DNA from: Chromohalobacter canadensis
Lineage (GTDB): Bacteria; Pseudomonadota; Gammaproteobacteria; Pseudomonadales; Halomonadaceae
Length of the DNA stretch: 64,000 nt
Direction: 5' to 3'
NCBI RefSeq assembly: GCF_029544075.1
Contig: NZ_JAJQJH010000009.1
Coordinates: forward strand, 1-64,000
This document shows positions 35,270 to 44,042 of the stretch, one piece after another. Each line of letters opens with the position of its first letter. The stretch's first letter is position 1. The notes beneath the pieces were generated by a model, which saw only the letters and a program-made list of their open reading frames with translations, searched no databases and was not told the DNA's origin. The translations under genes and the position numbers were made by a program.

Positions 35270-36130
35270 ATGAATCAATTACCGCAAGACTTCGCCGAAC
35301 TCGAAGCGCGAATCACTACCGAGTACGGAACCCTGAGCCGGCGTTTACAGCAAACGGCGCGTTTTCTGCTCGACCACCCCCAGGAAGTAGCCTTCGCCAC
35401 GGTCGCCAAGTTGGCCGAGCGCGCCGGTGTGACGCCATCGACATTGATCCGCTTTGCCAACAGCTTCGGCTTCAAGGGCTTCTCGGAAATGCAGCAACTG
35501 TTCAGGACCCGGCTGGTCGATGAATTACCCAACTACGCCGAGCGCATCCGCGCGGTGCGCTCGGCGACCGGCGAAACCCCTGACAGTACCCAACTCCTCT
35601 GGGAGTTTGCCGAGGCCAACCGTGAGGTGCTCGAGGCCTTGCCCAGTCGTATCGATCCGCACGATCTGGAGCGAGCGCTGGATGTGCTTGAGCAAGCCGA
35701 GATTGTCCACGTGCTGGGAGCACGACGCAGTTTCGTGGTGGCTAGTTACTTTGCCTACGCACTGCATCACATCGACAAGCGGGCTTTTCTGATTGATGGC
35801 CTGGGTGGGATGCACGGAGAGCAGATGAAAGCCGTCGGTCCCCGGGATGCAATGCTGGTGGTGAGCTTTTCTCCCTACGCGCATGAAACGCAGGATGCCG
35901 CGGCCGAGGCCAAGGAGCGTGGCATTCCCATGGTGGTGATCACCGACTCCAGCCTCAGCCCTCTGGCGCGGCTCGCGGACGTGAGCCTGGTGGTGCATGA
36001 AGCCGAAGTAAAAAGCTTTCGTGGCCTGACGGCCTCCTTGTGTCTGACACAGACGCTGGCAATTGCTCTGGGCGTACGCCAAGACAAGGCTAGCGAGTCT
36101 GTACACGATGAGGCGAAGGCCAAGAGGTGA
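35270..36130 (+). CDS. iolR: RpiR-family regulator with SIS domain (iol regulator)
   Basis: 286 residues. The N-terminal RpiR-type HTH domain (about 1-80, VAKLAERAGVTPSTLIRFANS) is followed by a sugar-phosphate-binding SIS domain (about 120-265; VHVLGARRSFVVASYF and VVSFSPYAHETQDAA with the SxS-like phosphate loop). RpiR proteins respond to phosphorylated sugars; in inositol loci a pathway intermediate such as a phosphorylated deoxy-keto-gluconate is the likely effector. It is divergent from iolI and upstream of iolB. The gene symbol is given by role, not by homology to Bacillus IolR (a DeoR-type protein). Confidence 0.85.
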   Translation: MNQLPQDFAELEARITTEYGTLSRRLQQTARFLLDHPQEVAFATVAKLAERAGVTPSTLIRFANSFGFKGFSEMQQLFRTRLVDELPNYAERIRAVRSATGETPDSTQLLWEFAEANREVLEALPSRIDPHDLERALDVLEQAEIVHVLGARRSFVVASYFAYALHHIDKRAFLIDGLGGMHGEQMKAVGPRDAMLVVSFSPYAHETQDAAAEAKERGIPMVVITDSSLSPLARLADVSLVVHEAEVKSFRGLTASLCLTQTLAIALGVRQDKASESVHDEAKAKR

Positions 36131-36192
36131 ATCCCGATGTTCGATGATCGAGCAATGAACGAATCTGACTGAAGACGAGGAGGGCAGCACTC

Positions 36193-36999
36193 ATGACTTC
36201 GCTTCTGGTACGTCCCCAGCAACCCGACGACCAAGGCAAGATACTCGAGGTCACACCGGAATCGGCCGGCTGGGAGCATGTCGGCTTTCGCGTGCATAGG
36301 CTCGAGAAAGGCCAAAGTTTCGAATCTCATACCGGTGCTCGCGAACACTGCCTGGTTCTGCTATCGGGCAAGGCCAACGTAGCCAGTGGCGAGCATCGCT
36401 GGGAAAGTATCGGCGAGCGCATGGATATTTTCGAGAAGATTCCTGCCTATTCCGTCTATCTTCCCGATGGGGTGAGCTACAGCGTCGAGGCGTTGACCGA
36501 TCTCGAAGTCGCGGTATGCAGCGCCCCCGGGCATGGCAACCACCAGCCGCGCCTGATCGGCCCCGATGATGTCAAGCGAGCGACGCGGGGGACGGGCAGC
36601 AATACGCGCCACATTCAGGATATCCTTCCGGAGAGCGAACCAGCGGACAGCCTGCTGGTAGTCGAGGTCTATACACCATCCGGCAACTGGTCGAGCTACC
36701 CACCCCACAAGCATGACGTCGACAATCTGCCGTACGAATCGATTCTCGAAGAGACCTATTACCATCGGCTGAACCCGTCGCAGGGATTCGCGTTCCAGCG
36801 TGTCTATACCGACGATCGTTCCTTGGACGAGACCATGACCGTGGAAAACGGCGATTGCGTCATGGTACCGAGGGGCTACCATCCCGCTGGTGTACCGCAT
36901 GGCTATGAACTCTACTACCTGAACGTCATGGCAGGCCCGAAAAGGGAATGGAAATTTCAGAACGATCCTGCCCATGAATGGATCGTCAAGGAGTCCTGA
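36193..36999 (+). CDS. iolB: 5-deoxy-glucuronate isomerase
   Basis: 268 residues, bicupin KduI/IolB family. The N-terminal cupin contains ESHTGAREHCLVLLSGKANV. The C-terminal cupin metal site is WSSYPPHKHDVDNLPYESILEE (named by its ends) with CVMVPRGYHPAGVPHGYELYYLN. It converts 5-deoxy-glucuronate to 5-keto-2-deoxygluconate between IolD and IolC. GAGGAGG precedes the ATG; the gene lies 62 bases after the regulator, same strand, and is probably cotranscribed. Confidence 0.93.
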   Translation: MTSLLVRPQQPDDQGKILEVTPESAGWEHVGFRVHRLEKGQSFESHTGAREHCLVLLSGKANVASGEHRWESIGERMDIFEKIPAYSVYLPDGVSYSVEALTDLEVAVCSAPGHGNHQPRLIGPDDVKRATRGTGSNTRHIQDILPESEPADSLLVVEVYTPSGNWSSYPPHKHDVDNLPYESILEETYYHRLNPSQGFAFQRVYTDDRSLDETMTVENGDCVMVPRGYHPAGVPHGYELYYLNVMAGPKREWKFQNDPAHEWIVKES

Positions 37000-37143
37000 C
37001 TAAACGTGATTTCAAGGCTGGGCTTACCATCTCCTTTGTAAGTTGGGGGCCTAAGACACTTATCGCGTTTCCTCTTTTGTTGTCATAGCGTCTGGTATAC
37101 ATGCTGGCGGTGATGCCCGTCGCATAGCGCCGGGCTGCCAGAG

Positions 37144-37875
37144 TCAGTTGGCTGACGCCGTCGGGCGAATGGTGATCTCCGTGGTATCGACGCTCTCGGG
37201 GGCCGCGATCACCTGACGCACGGCGCGAGCGATATCCGCGGGTTTCAGCGCGACGGCGCGGTAGCTGTCCATGAAGGTAGCGGTTTCTTCATGGGTGATG
37301 GTAGCGGCCAGGTCGCTTGCCACGACGCCGGGATTGACACAGGTCACCCGGATGTTTGAGGTCTCCTGGCGTAGCCCGTCCGAGATCGCCCGGACGGCGA
37401 ATTTCGTCGCGCAGTAGACAGCCCCCGTGGGCACCGCCTGCAAGGCCCCGATCGATCCGATGTTGATGATCTGGCCGGCTCCCTGGCGTTCCATCACCGG
37501 CAGCACCGCACCGATGCCCCACAGTACGCCCTTGATGTTCACGTCGACCATGCGCCCCCATTCGTCCAGCTTACCGGCGGCGAGTGGCGACAACGGCATG
37601 ACGCCCGCATTGTTCACCAGCACGTCGATTCGCCCCCAATGTGTCAGCGCGGCCTGGGCGAACGCGGCCATGGCGTCACGGTCGGTCACGTCCAGGGCGT
37701 GGGTTTCGACGTTACCGCCCTCGGCGCGGATCTCCGTGGCGATACGCTCGAGCTCCGCGCGGCGGCGTGCGCCCAGCATGACTCTGGCGCCGGCGGCTGC
37801 CAGCTCGCGCGCGATACCTTCGCCGATACCGCCACTCGCGCCCGTGATCAGTACGACCTTGTCGATAGTCTGCAT
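37144..37875 (-). CDS. SDR-family oxidoreductase
   Basis: 243 residues, classical short-chain dehydrogenase. The cofactor motif is VVLITGASGGIGEGIAREL, NNAG is at about 84-87 (VNNAGVMPL), catalytic serine is in IINIGSIGALQAV, and YCATKFA gives the Tyr/Lys pair. The Arg-rich segment after beta-2 (GARRRAEL) suggests NADP preference. It is divergent from a LysR gene (128-base gap), a typical pair in which LysR controls the SDR. Substrate unknown. Confidence 0.85.
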   Translation of the reverse strand: MQTIDKVVLITGASGGIGEGIARELAAAGARVMLGARRRAELERIATEIRAEGGNVETHALDVTDRDAMAAFAQAALTHWGRIDVLVNNAGVMPLSPLAAGKLDEWGRMVDVNIKGVLWGIGAVLPVMERQGAGQIINIGSIGALQAVPTGAVYCATKFAVRAISDGLRQETSNIRVTCVNPGVVASDLAATITHEETATFMDSYRAVALKPADIARAVRQVIAAPESVDTTEITIRPTASAN

Positions 37876-38003
37876 GATAAGTTCTCCCGTGGAGGACGAA
37901 GAAGCCCAGCGCTTCTTGCGTGCTACCTACGGTAAGCGGCGGGGGTGTACACGAGAACCTGCTCCAGACTGGACCTGGCGGTTAGCATGATTTATCAATA
38001 GGC

Positions 38004-38900
38004 ATGGACCTCAATCTGCTGACTCTCTTTATCACCGTGGCCCAGACCGGTAACTTCCGCGCCGCCGCCGACCGTCTGGGCGTCACCCGTTCTGCGGTGA
38101 GCCAAGGCGTGCGGCGGCTCGAGCGGCATCTCGGCCGGCCGCTGTTTCAGCGCACCACGCGCAGCGTGCGCTTGACTCAGGATGGCGAACGCTTCCTGGA
38201 AGCGATCTCGAACCCGTTCGGCGAGATGACAGCTGCCATCGAGGTGATGCGCGACGTGGAAGATGCGCCCCACGGACATCTGCGAATCACCGCGACCTCG
38301 ATCGCCGAGCGCTTTCTATCGGGACCGCTGATCGCAAGCTTCGCCGAGACCTATCCTGGCATTACGCTGGACGTGACCGTGAGCGACGAGGAGTTCGACA
38401 TCGTCGCCGCCGGCTTTGATGCGGGCGTGCGGCTTGGAGAGGTGATCGAGAAGGACATGGTTGCCGTGCCGCTGACCGGCGACCAGCGTCAGGTGGCTGT
38501 CGCCACGCCCGGCTATCTGGCGCGCCACGGCATACCACAGCATCCTCGGGAATTGACGGCGCATCGCTGCATCGGCTGGCGGCCGTTGCCCGAGACGGCG
38601 CCTTATCGGTGGGAGTTCGAGCGTGATGGGCGGGCGTTCGATGTGGCGGTCGAGCCGCAGATTACCACCAACGACATGCTCCTGATGGTTCGCACCGCGC
38701 TTTCCGATGGCGGCATCACCTTCGGCATTGAGGAGACCTTTCTCCCCTACCTCGAGCGTGGCGAGCTGGTCACGCTGCTCGACGACTGGCTGCCACCTTT
38801 CACCGGCTTCTTTCTCTACTACCCAAGCCGCCGTTCGGTGACGCCGAAGCTGCGCGCCCTGATCGAACATGTCCGCCAATATCGGGAAGCAGGACCGTAG
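38004..38900 (+). CDS. LysR-family regulator
   Basis: 298 residues. The N-terminal winged HTH (MDLNLLTLFITVAQTGNFRA; VTRSAVSQGVRRLERHLG) is followed by a PBP-like effector domain starting near HGHLRITATSIAERF. It resembles the CrgA/YafC-type group often divergent from oxidoreductases. The likely target is the SDR gene at 37144-37875. Confidence 0.88.
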   Translation: MDLNLLTLFITVAQTGNFRAAADRLGVTRSAVSQGVRRLERHLGRPLFQRTTRSVRLTQDGERFLEAISNPFGEMTAAIEVMRDVEDAPHGHLRITATSIAERFLSGPLIASFAETYPGITLDVTVSDEEFDIVAAGFDAGVRLGEVIEKDMVAVPLTGDQRQVAVATPGYLARHGIPQHPRELTAHRCIGWRPLPETAPYRWEFERDGRAFDVAVEPQITTNDMLLMVRTALSDGGITFGIEETFLPYLERGELVTLLDDWLPPFTGFFLYYPSRRSVTPKLRALIEHVRQYREAGP

Positions 38901-39031
38901 ATGAACGGTTTCTCGAATTGCCCTCCTAGAGCTGCCATCCCCAATGCGACGACACGAACGTTGCCGCCGTCTGCGCGGGCTGGATCGGTGAGGCTGCTTT
39001 TCTCTGGGTGGTTTTGCACCGACTAATGCCG

Positions 39032-39691
39032 TTACTCCAGCAGCAGCATGCCCTGCTCGATATCCGCGGCAATCGCCTCGCAGAACGACGTCAGGTCGCC
39101 GCGCCTGAGCGCCTGTGTCACTTCGCGATGATAGTCGTCGGCGATGCTCGATGCGCCCCAGCGCGTGCAGATGTAGCGCATGCTGGGGCCGTATTGCAGC
39201 CAGAGTATCTCAACTAGTGGCAACAGCACCTGCGATTGGCTCAGGCGGTAGATATGGAAGTGAAACTGGTAATTGCCGCGCATGTAGCTGACCAGGTCGC
39301 CTTGGGCGATGGCGTCGTTGATCTGCTCGTCGATCCGTTCCAGAGCTTCGATGTCGGTGGTGCCGATATTGTCGAAGGCCTGGCGTGACACCTCGGTTTC
39401 CAGGTTCTTTCTGGCGAACAGGATTTCATGGAACCGGTCATGGCTCAGCTCGGGGACGATGATCTTTCGGCTGTCGGAGAAGATCAGCGCGCCCTCGGTC
39501 ACCAGCCAGCGTATCGCCTCTCGGGCCGGCATGGTGCCGGTGCCGTATTTCGCGGCGATGCGCCGAATCGAGATCACTTCGCCGGGCGTGAAATCACCCT
39601 CGCAAAGACGCACGCGCAGGGCCCGGTGAAGCCGGGTCGAGGCGGTGTCGGGCGAAAAAGCCGTACGACTGACGGTTGATTCCGTGGTCAT
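39032..39691 (-). CDS. GntR-family (FCD) regulator
   Basis: 219 residues. The wHTH segment is ISIRRIAAKYGTGTMPAREAIRWL (by ends, about 37-60) and the C-terminal helical FCD domain has MRGNYQFHFHIYRLSQSQVL. I use the ATG at 39691; the frame extends to a TTG at 39703 with poor spacing to AAAAGG. It is divergent from the gamma-glutamyl ligase gene; the strong palindrome at 39807-39832 between them is its likely operator, so it probably represses the amine operon until the substrate appears. Confidence 0.82.
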   Translation of the reverse strand: MTTESTVSRTAFSPDTASTRLHRALRVRLCEGDFTPGEVISIRRIAAKYGTGTMPAREAIRWLVTEGALIFSDSRKIIVPELSHDRFHEILFARKNLETEVSRQAFDNIGTTDIEALERIDEQINDAIAQGDLVSYMRGNYQFHFHIYRLSQSQVLLPLVEILWLQYGPSMRYICTRWGASSIADDYHREVTQALRRGDLTSFCEAIAADIEQGMLLLE

Positions 39692-39806
39692 GCGATGTGC
39701 CAAAGCCTTTTGTGATGAAGAAGCCGAGCCAGGCGTTCCAGCTTAACGTAACTGGCGGGGGCAATCACGATACCGGCTTGCTTGTGGGGTCGATGGGGCT
39801 CTGCTA

Positions 39807-39832
39807 GTGTGATCACACATATGTGATCACAC
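39807..39832. promoter_or_regulatory. TGTGATCAC palindromic operator
   Basis: Arms GTGTGATCAC and GTGATCACAC around a 6-base centre, 29 bases before the start of the ligase gene. It sits where a repressor would block the ligase promoter. The likely binder is the divergent GntR-family regulator; the arms also resemble half of a CRP site (TGTGA..TCACA), a possible alternative. Confidence 0.6.
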
Positions 39833-39860
39833 CGGACCATAACAAGATCGAGAGTCCCCT

Positions 39861-41246
39861 ATGGCGCAGATATCGCAGGCTCCGTTTGCCCACGGCACCG
39901 ATGCCCAACGCACCGACCGCCCTCACGAGGATGCGGCCACCGACCGGGTCGAAGTGCTGTGCATCGACATGAACGGCATTCCGCGCGGCAAGTGGGTGCC
40001 CGCCGAACAGCTCGACAAGGTGATGGACGGGCAGGTGCGCCTGCCGCTCTCGACGCAGTCGCTGGATATCTGGGGCGAGGACAACGATGCGCTGACCGGG
40101 CTGTCGCAGTCGATCGGCGACCCCGACGGTGCCTGTCACGCAGACGAGCGCACCTTGACGCCACTGCCCTGGGCCAAGGGCCACCAGGTGCTCACCACCC
40201 TGCACGACCTGAACGGCACGCCGAGTTTCATGGACCCGCGCGCCATGCTCGCCGCGGTCGTCGAGCGCTTTCGGCACCACGGCTGGACGCCGGTGGTCGC
40301 CATCGAGCTGGAGTTCTACTTGCTCGACGCCGAGGCACGGCATGCGCTGAAGACCATGCCGCCCGCGCCGCTGTGTCCAGGTGGAGATCACCGGGGGCAG
40401 CAGCTCTACGAGCTCGAGACGATGGATGCTATGGCGCCGGTCCTCGACACCATTCGTGCCTTCGCCCGCGCCCAGAACATCCCGGCGGATACGTTGATCG
40501 CCGAGTTCGGTCCGGGGCAGTTCGAGGTCAATCTCTGGCATCGCCCGGATGCCCTGGCCGCCGCCGACGATGCGCTGTACTTCAAGCGTCTCGTGGCTCA
40601 GGCCGCCCGTCATCACGGCCTGGCGAGCACCTTCATGGCCAAGCCCTACACCGATCAGGCGGGATCGGGCATGCATCTGCACGTCAGTGTGCTCGATGAG
40701 GCCGGCAACAATATCTTCGATCAGGATAACGGCGCCGGGCATCTCGACGCTGCCATCGGCGGTGTGATGCACAGCTTGCTCGATGGCCAGGCGATCTTCG
40801 CGCCGCACGGCAATTCCTACCGGCGCTTTCAACCCGATAGCTTTGCTCCGATCGAGTGCACCTGGGGGCGCGATCATCGCGGTGCGGCCGTCCGCGTGCC
40901 GGAATGGCATGGTGCCGCGGCGCGTCTGGAACATCGCGTGGCCGGCGCCGATGCCAATCCTTATCTGGTCGCCACGGCGCTGCTGGGTGGCATTCTGCAT
41001 GGGCTCGAGCAACGCATCGCGCCGCCACCGGCCATCGAGGACGAAGCCCATTCGCGGCAGCCCCCCGAGCATCTCACCCATGATTGGCTCACCGCGCTCG
41101 AGCGCTTCGCCGCCTCGTCGGCCATGGCCGATATATTCGGCACGGCGTATCGAGATCTCTACGCCAGGGTCAAGCGCCACGAGGCCCGAGAGCTCATGGC
41201 CAGGGTCACCGATGTCGACTGCCAGACTTATCTTTCCCGTCTTTAA
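39861..41246 (+). CDS. puuA: Glutamine-synthetase-like gamma-glutamyl amine ligase (PuuA-like)
   Basis: 461 residues of the glutamine synthetase III/PuuA group. VLCIDMNGIPRGKWVP is near the N-terminus, metal and ATP residues are in AIELEFYLLD and EFGPGQFEVNL, and the late motif is ADANPYLVATALLGGI. It would ligate glutamate to an amine at the expense of ATP, as PuuA does with putrescine. The substrate here could be putrescine, another polyamine or an alkyl/aryl amine. It is the first gene of a four-gene rightward run (gap of 9 bases to the oxidase). Confidence 0.8.
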   Translation: MAQISQAPFAHGTDAQRTDRPHEDAATDRVEVLCIDMNGIPRGKWVPAEQLDKVMDGQVRLPLSTQSLDIWGEDNDALTGLSQSIGDPDGACHADERTLTPLPWAKGHQVLTTLHDLNGTPSFMDPRAMLAAVVERFRHHGWTPVVAIELEFYLLDAEARHALKTMPPAPLCPGGDHRGQQLYELETMDAMAPVLDTIRAFARAQNIPADTLIAEFGPGQFEVNLWHRPDALAAADDALYFKRLVAQAARHHGLASTFMAKPYTDQAGSGMHLHVSVLDEAGNNIFDQDNGAGHLDAAIGGVMHSLLDGQAIFAPHGNSYRRFQPDSFAPIECTWGRDHRGAAVRVPEWHGAAARLEHRVAGADANPYLVATALLGGILHGLEQRIAPPPAIEDEAHSRQPPEHLTHDWLTALERFAASSAMADIFGTAYRDLYARVKRHEARELMARVTDVDCQTYLSRL

Positions 41247-41255
41247 GGAGCAGGC

Positions 41256-42545
41256 ATGACCCAGCAACGCTGTGCCTCCTACTACAGCGCATCGATCGTC
41301 CAGGAGTCCGACTACCCGCGACTGGAGGGCGAACATCGTGTCGACGTGGCGATCGTCGGCGGCGGCTTCACCGGCGTGGCTACGGCGGTCGAACTGGCCG
41401 AACGCGGCTATCGCGTGGCCATCGTCGAGGCCAACCGAATCGGCTGGGGGGCCAGCGGACGCAACGGCGGGCAGGTGACCGGCAGTCTCTCCGGCCAGGA
41501 CGCCATGACCCGGCAAATGCGCCACACGCTGGGCGACGACGCCGAGTCGTTCGTCTGGAACCTGCGCTGGCGCGGGCACCGGATCATCAAACAACGTGTC
41601 GAGAAGTATGCGATCCCCTGCGATCTCAAGCACGGCCACCTGCAGGCGGCCTACAAGCCCAGCCACATCAAGGCGTTGCGACAGGATTTCGAGGAGTCGC
41701 AACGCCATGCCATCGGCGAGCACATCCACTGGCTGGATGCCAAAGCGGTGCGCGACGTGGTCGGTACCGAGCTCTATCACGGGGCGATCCGCAACGATTA
41801 CAACATGCACCTGCACCCGCTCAACCTGTGCCTCGGGGAGGCCCGCGCGGCGGCAAGCCTGGGGGCACTGATCTTCGAGCATTCGCCGGTGGTGGATATC
41901 GAGCACGGCGATACGCCGGTAGTGGTTGGCGAGCACGGCCGGGTAACGGCCGACAGCGTGATTCTGGCTGGCAACGCCTATCATCGCCTGGAGCGCAAGC
42001 AGCTGAAGGGCAAGTTGTTTCCGGCATCGCTGGGCATCGTGACGACGGCGCCGCTATCGCCCGAACAGGTGCAGTCCATCGACCCCGAGGGCCTGGCGGT
42101 CTACGACACGCGTTTCGTGCTCGATTACTACCGGCTGACCGCCGACAAGCGGCTTCTCTTCGGTGGCGGCGCTAACTACTCGGGTCGCGATTCACAAGAC
42201 ATCACCGCTGAGCTGCGGCCGCGCCTGGAGCACACCTTCCCGCAACTCAAAGGCGTTGCCATCGATTTTCAATGGCAAGGCATGGCGGGCATCGTCATCA
42301 ACCGCATTCCTCAGCTCGGCAAGCTCTCGGACAACGTCTACTACGCCCAGGGCTACTCCGGCCACGGCATAGCTACCTCGCACATCGTCGGCGAGATCAT
42401 GGCCAATGCGGTTGCCGGCACGCTCGAGGAGTTCGATGCCTTCGCCAACGTGCGGCACATCCGCATCCCGCTTGACGACCGACTCGGCAATGCACTGCTC
42501 GCGGCCGGCATGTGGTACTACCAATTACTCGAAAAGCTGAAGTAG
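41256..42545 (+). CDS. puuB: FAD-dependent gamma-glutamyl-amine oxidase (PuuB-like)
   Basis: 429 residues, DAO-fold flavoenzyme. The Rossmann motif is VDVAIVGGGFTGVATAVELAE (by ends, about 29-49), then GWGASGRNGGQVTGS, the PuuB/OrdL hallmark, and the C-terminal FAD segment YYAQGYSGHGIATSHIVGE. It oxidises the gamma-glutamylated amine to the aldehyde. It ends in QLLEKLK, a stretch that is then repeated past its stop (see repeat at 42522). Operon partner of the ligase upstream. Confidence 0.82.
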   Translation: MTQQRCASYYSASIVQESDYPRLEGEHRVDVAIVGGGFTGVATAVELAERGYRVAIVEANRIGWGASGRNGGQVTGSLSGQDAMTRQMRHTLGDDAESFVWNLRWRGHRIIKQRVEKYAIPCDLKHGHLQAAYKPSHIKALRQDFEESQRHAIGEHIHWLDAKAVRDVVGTELYHGAIRNDYNMHLHPLNLCLGEARAAASLGALIFEHSPVVDIEHGDTPVVVGEHGRVTADSVILAGNAYHRLERKQLKGKLFPASLGIVTTAPLSPEQVQSIDPEGLAVYDTRFVLDYYRLTADKRLLFGGGANYSGRDSQDITAELRPRLEHTFPQLKGVAIDFQWQGMAGIVINRIPQLGKLSDNVYYAQGYSGHGIATSHIVGEIMANAVAGTLEEFDAFANVRHIRIPLDDRLGNALLAAGMWYYQLLEKLK

Positions 42546-42594
42546 CAATTACTAGAAAAACTTAAATAAAAATTACTCGGAAAAACTGAAATAG
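42522..42594 (+). repeat. Triplicated 24-bp 3' end of the oxidase gene
   Basis: Three tandem imperfect units: 42522-42545 is the true gene end (QLLEKLK-stop). 42546-42569 again reads QLLEKLK-stop with several silent changes (CTC to CTA, CTG to CTT, TAG to TAA). 42570-42594 is a third, one base longer and frame-disturbed. The units become AT-richer from first to second. Confidence 0.8.
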
Positions 42595-42671
42595 CGGCGC
42601 ATTTGCGCCCGACAATTCGGCTTCCCGTCATTCACGAAGGCACAACAACAACTCCGCTGAGGTGAGACACG

Positions 42672-44036
42672 ATGGAATATGACAATCCCCTTGTCCTGCT
42701 GCCCACGGCAATCGTACTGATACTGGCATTGTGGACCCGCCGGGCCCTCGAACCCCTGGTGCTGGGGGCCTTTATCGGCACCTTGATGATCGATCCGGGC
42801 AATGCCTTGAGCAGCCTCACCGAGGATCTGCTCACGGTGATGACCAACGAGGATGTCGCCTGGGTCATCATGGTCTGCGGCCTGATGGGCAGTATCATCG
42901 CGCTGCTGCTCAAGTCCGGTTCCTCCCGCGCTTTTGCGGACAAGCTGATGCGCTATACCACCAGCAAGCCTCGCGCGCTGCTGGGCTGCTGGATCATGGG
43001 CATCATCCTGTTCGTCGACGACTATCTGAACTCCCTGGCCGTCGGCACCTCGATGCGCAAGGTCACCGATCGCTTCAAGACGTCCCGGGAAATGCTGGCC
43101 TACGTGGTCGACTCCACCGCGGCGCCCATCAGCGTGCTGATCCCGATATCGACCTGGGCGGTCTTCTTCGGCGCCTTGCTCGAGAGCAATGGCGTGGCGG
43201 AGGATGGCCAGGGGGGGTGGACCTATATTCAGGCCATTCTCTTCATGTTCTACCCCTGGGTCGCCGTGATCCTGGTGCCGCTGTTCATCTTTCGCTGGAT
43301 TCCTGCCTTCGGCCCGATGAAGAAGGCCGAGCAGCGTGCCGAAAAGCAAGGGCAGTGCGTGCCTCCCGGTGCCGAACACATCGATGACGAAATCGCCCAC
43401 CTCGAAGCGGACACCCATGCGAAAGGCAGCATCTGGTCCTTTCTGCTGCCCATGGCGTCACTGGCCTTCTTTACCTGGTGGTTCGACCTGGATTTCCTGA
43501 TGGGCATCTTCGTGACCCTGGCCGGCATGATCGTGGCTTTCATCGGGTTCAAGAAGCTGTCGCCCAGCCAGACCTTCGACAATATCCTGGAAGGCTTCAA
43601 GTCGATGCTGGATGCCTTGGCCGTGCTGGTGGCCGCTTTCCTCTTCAATGAGGTCAACACCTCGCTGGGGCTCGCCGATTATGTCATCACCACGGTCGAG
43701 CCGCTGGTCAGCGCGGAAATGCTGCCCTTCATCATTTTCACCGTCATGGGCTTCGTGTCCTTTGCCACCGGGTCCAACTGGGGCGTGTTCGTGATCATCC
43801 TGCCGATCGTCGCCGTGCTGGGGCAGAACCTTGGGGCCGACATGACGCTGGTGATCGGTGCCACGCTCTCTGCCAGCACCTTCGGCAGCCATGCCTGCTT
43901 CTATTCTGATGCCACGGTACTGACCGCCCAGGCCAGCGGCTGCACTCCCTTCCAGCACGCCTTCACCCAGTTGCCTTATGCGGCCCTCGCGGGCTGTATT
44001 GCCGCCGCGGGGTATCTGGTGCTGGGCTACATGTGA
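42672..44036 (+). CDS. NhaC-family Na+/H+ antiporter-like transporter
   Basis: 454 residues with about eleven hydrophobic segments. The NhaC/ArsB-NhaD-type features are LLGCWIMGIILFVDDYLNSL (about 108-127, with the DD pair), VDSTAAPISVLIPISTWAVF and a late TFGSHACFYSDATVL. Some NhaC members exchange organic substrates rather than sodium for protons. Position between two FAD amine-oxidase genes suggests that it imports the amine or exports a product (inference). GAGGTGAG precedes the ATG. Confidence 0.8.
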   Translation: MEYDNPLVLLPTAIVLILALWTRRALEPLVLGAFIGTLMIDPGNALSSLTEDLLTVMTNEDVAWVIMVCGLMGSIIALLLKSGSSRAFADKLMRYTTSKPRALLGCWIMGIILFVDDYLNSLAVGTSMRKVTDRFKTSREMLAYVVDSTAAPISVLIPISTWAVFFGALLESNGVAEDGQGGWTYIQAILFMFYPWVAVILVPLFIFRWIPAFGPMKKAEQRAEKQGQCVPPGAEHIDDEIAHLEADTHAKGSIWSFLLPMASLAFFTWWFDLDFLMGIFVTLAGMIVAFIGFKKLSPSQTFDNILEGFKSMLDALAVLVAAFLFNEVNTSLGLADYVITTVEPLVSAEMLPFIIFTVMGFVSFATGSNWGVFVIILPIVAVLGQNLGADMTLVIGATLSASTFGSHACFYSDATVLTAQASGCTPFQHAFTQLPYAALAGCIAAAGYLVLGYM

Positions 44037-44042
44037 TCTTGG

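Noticed and set aside
39813-41984. A 723-codon minus-strand frame opposite the ligase and oxidase genes
   Set aside because: It is the antisense shadow of GC-rich genes with strong third-base bias; its protein is rich in Arg, His and Gly and shows no domain.
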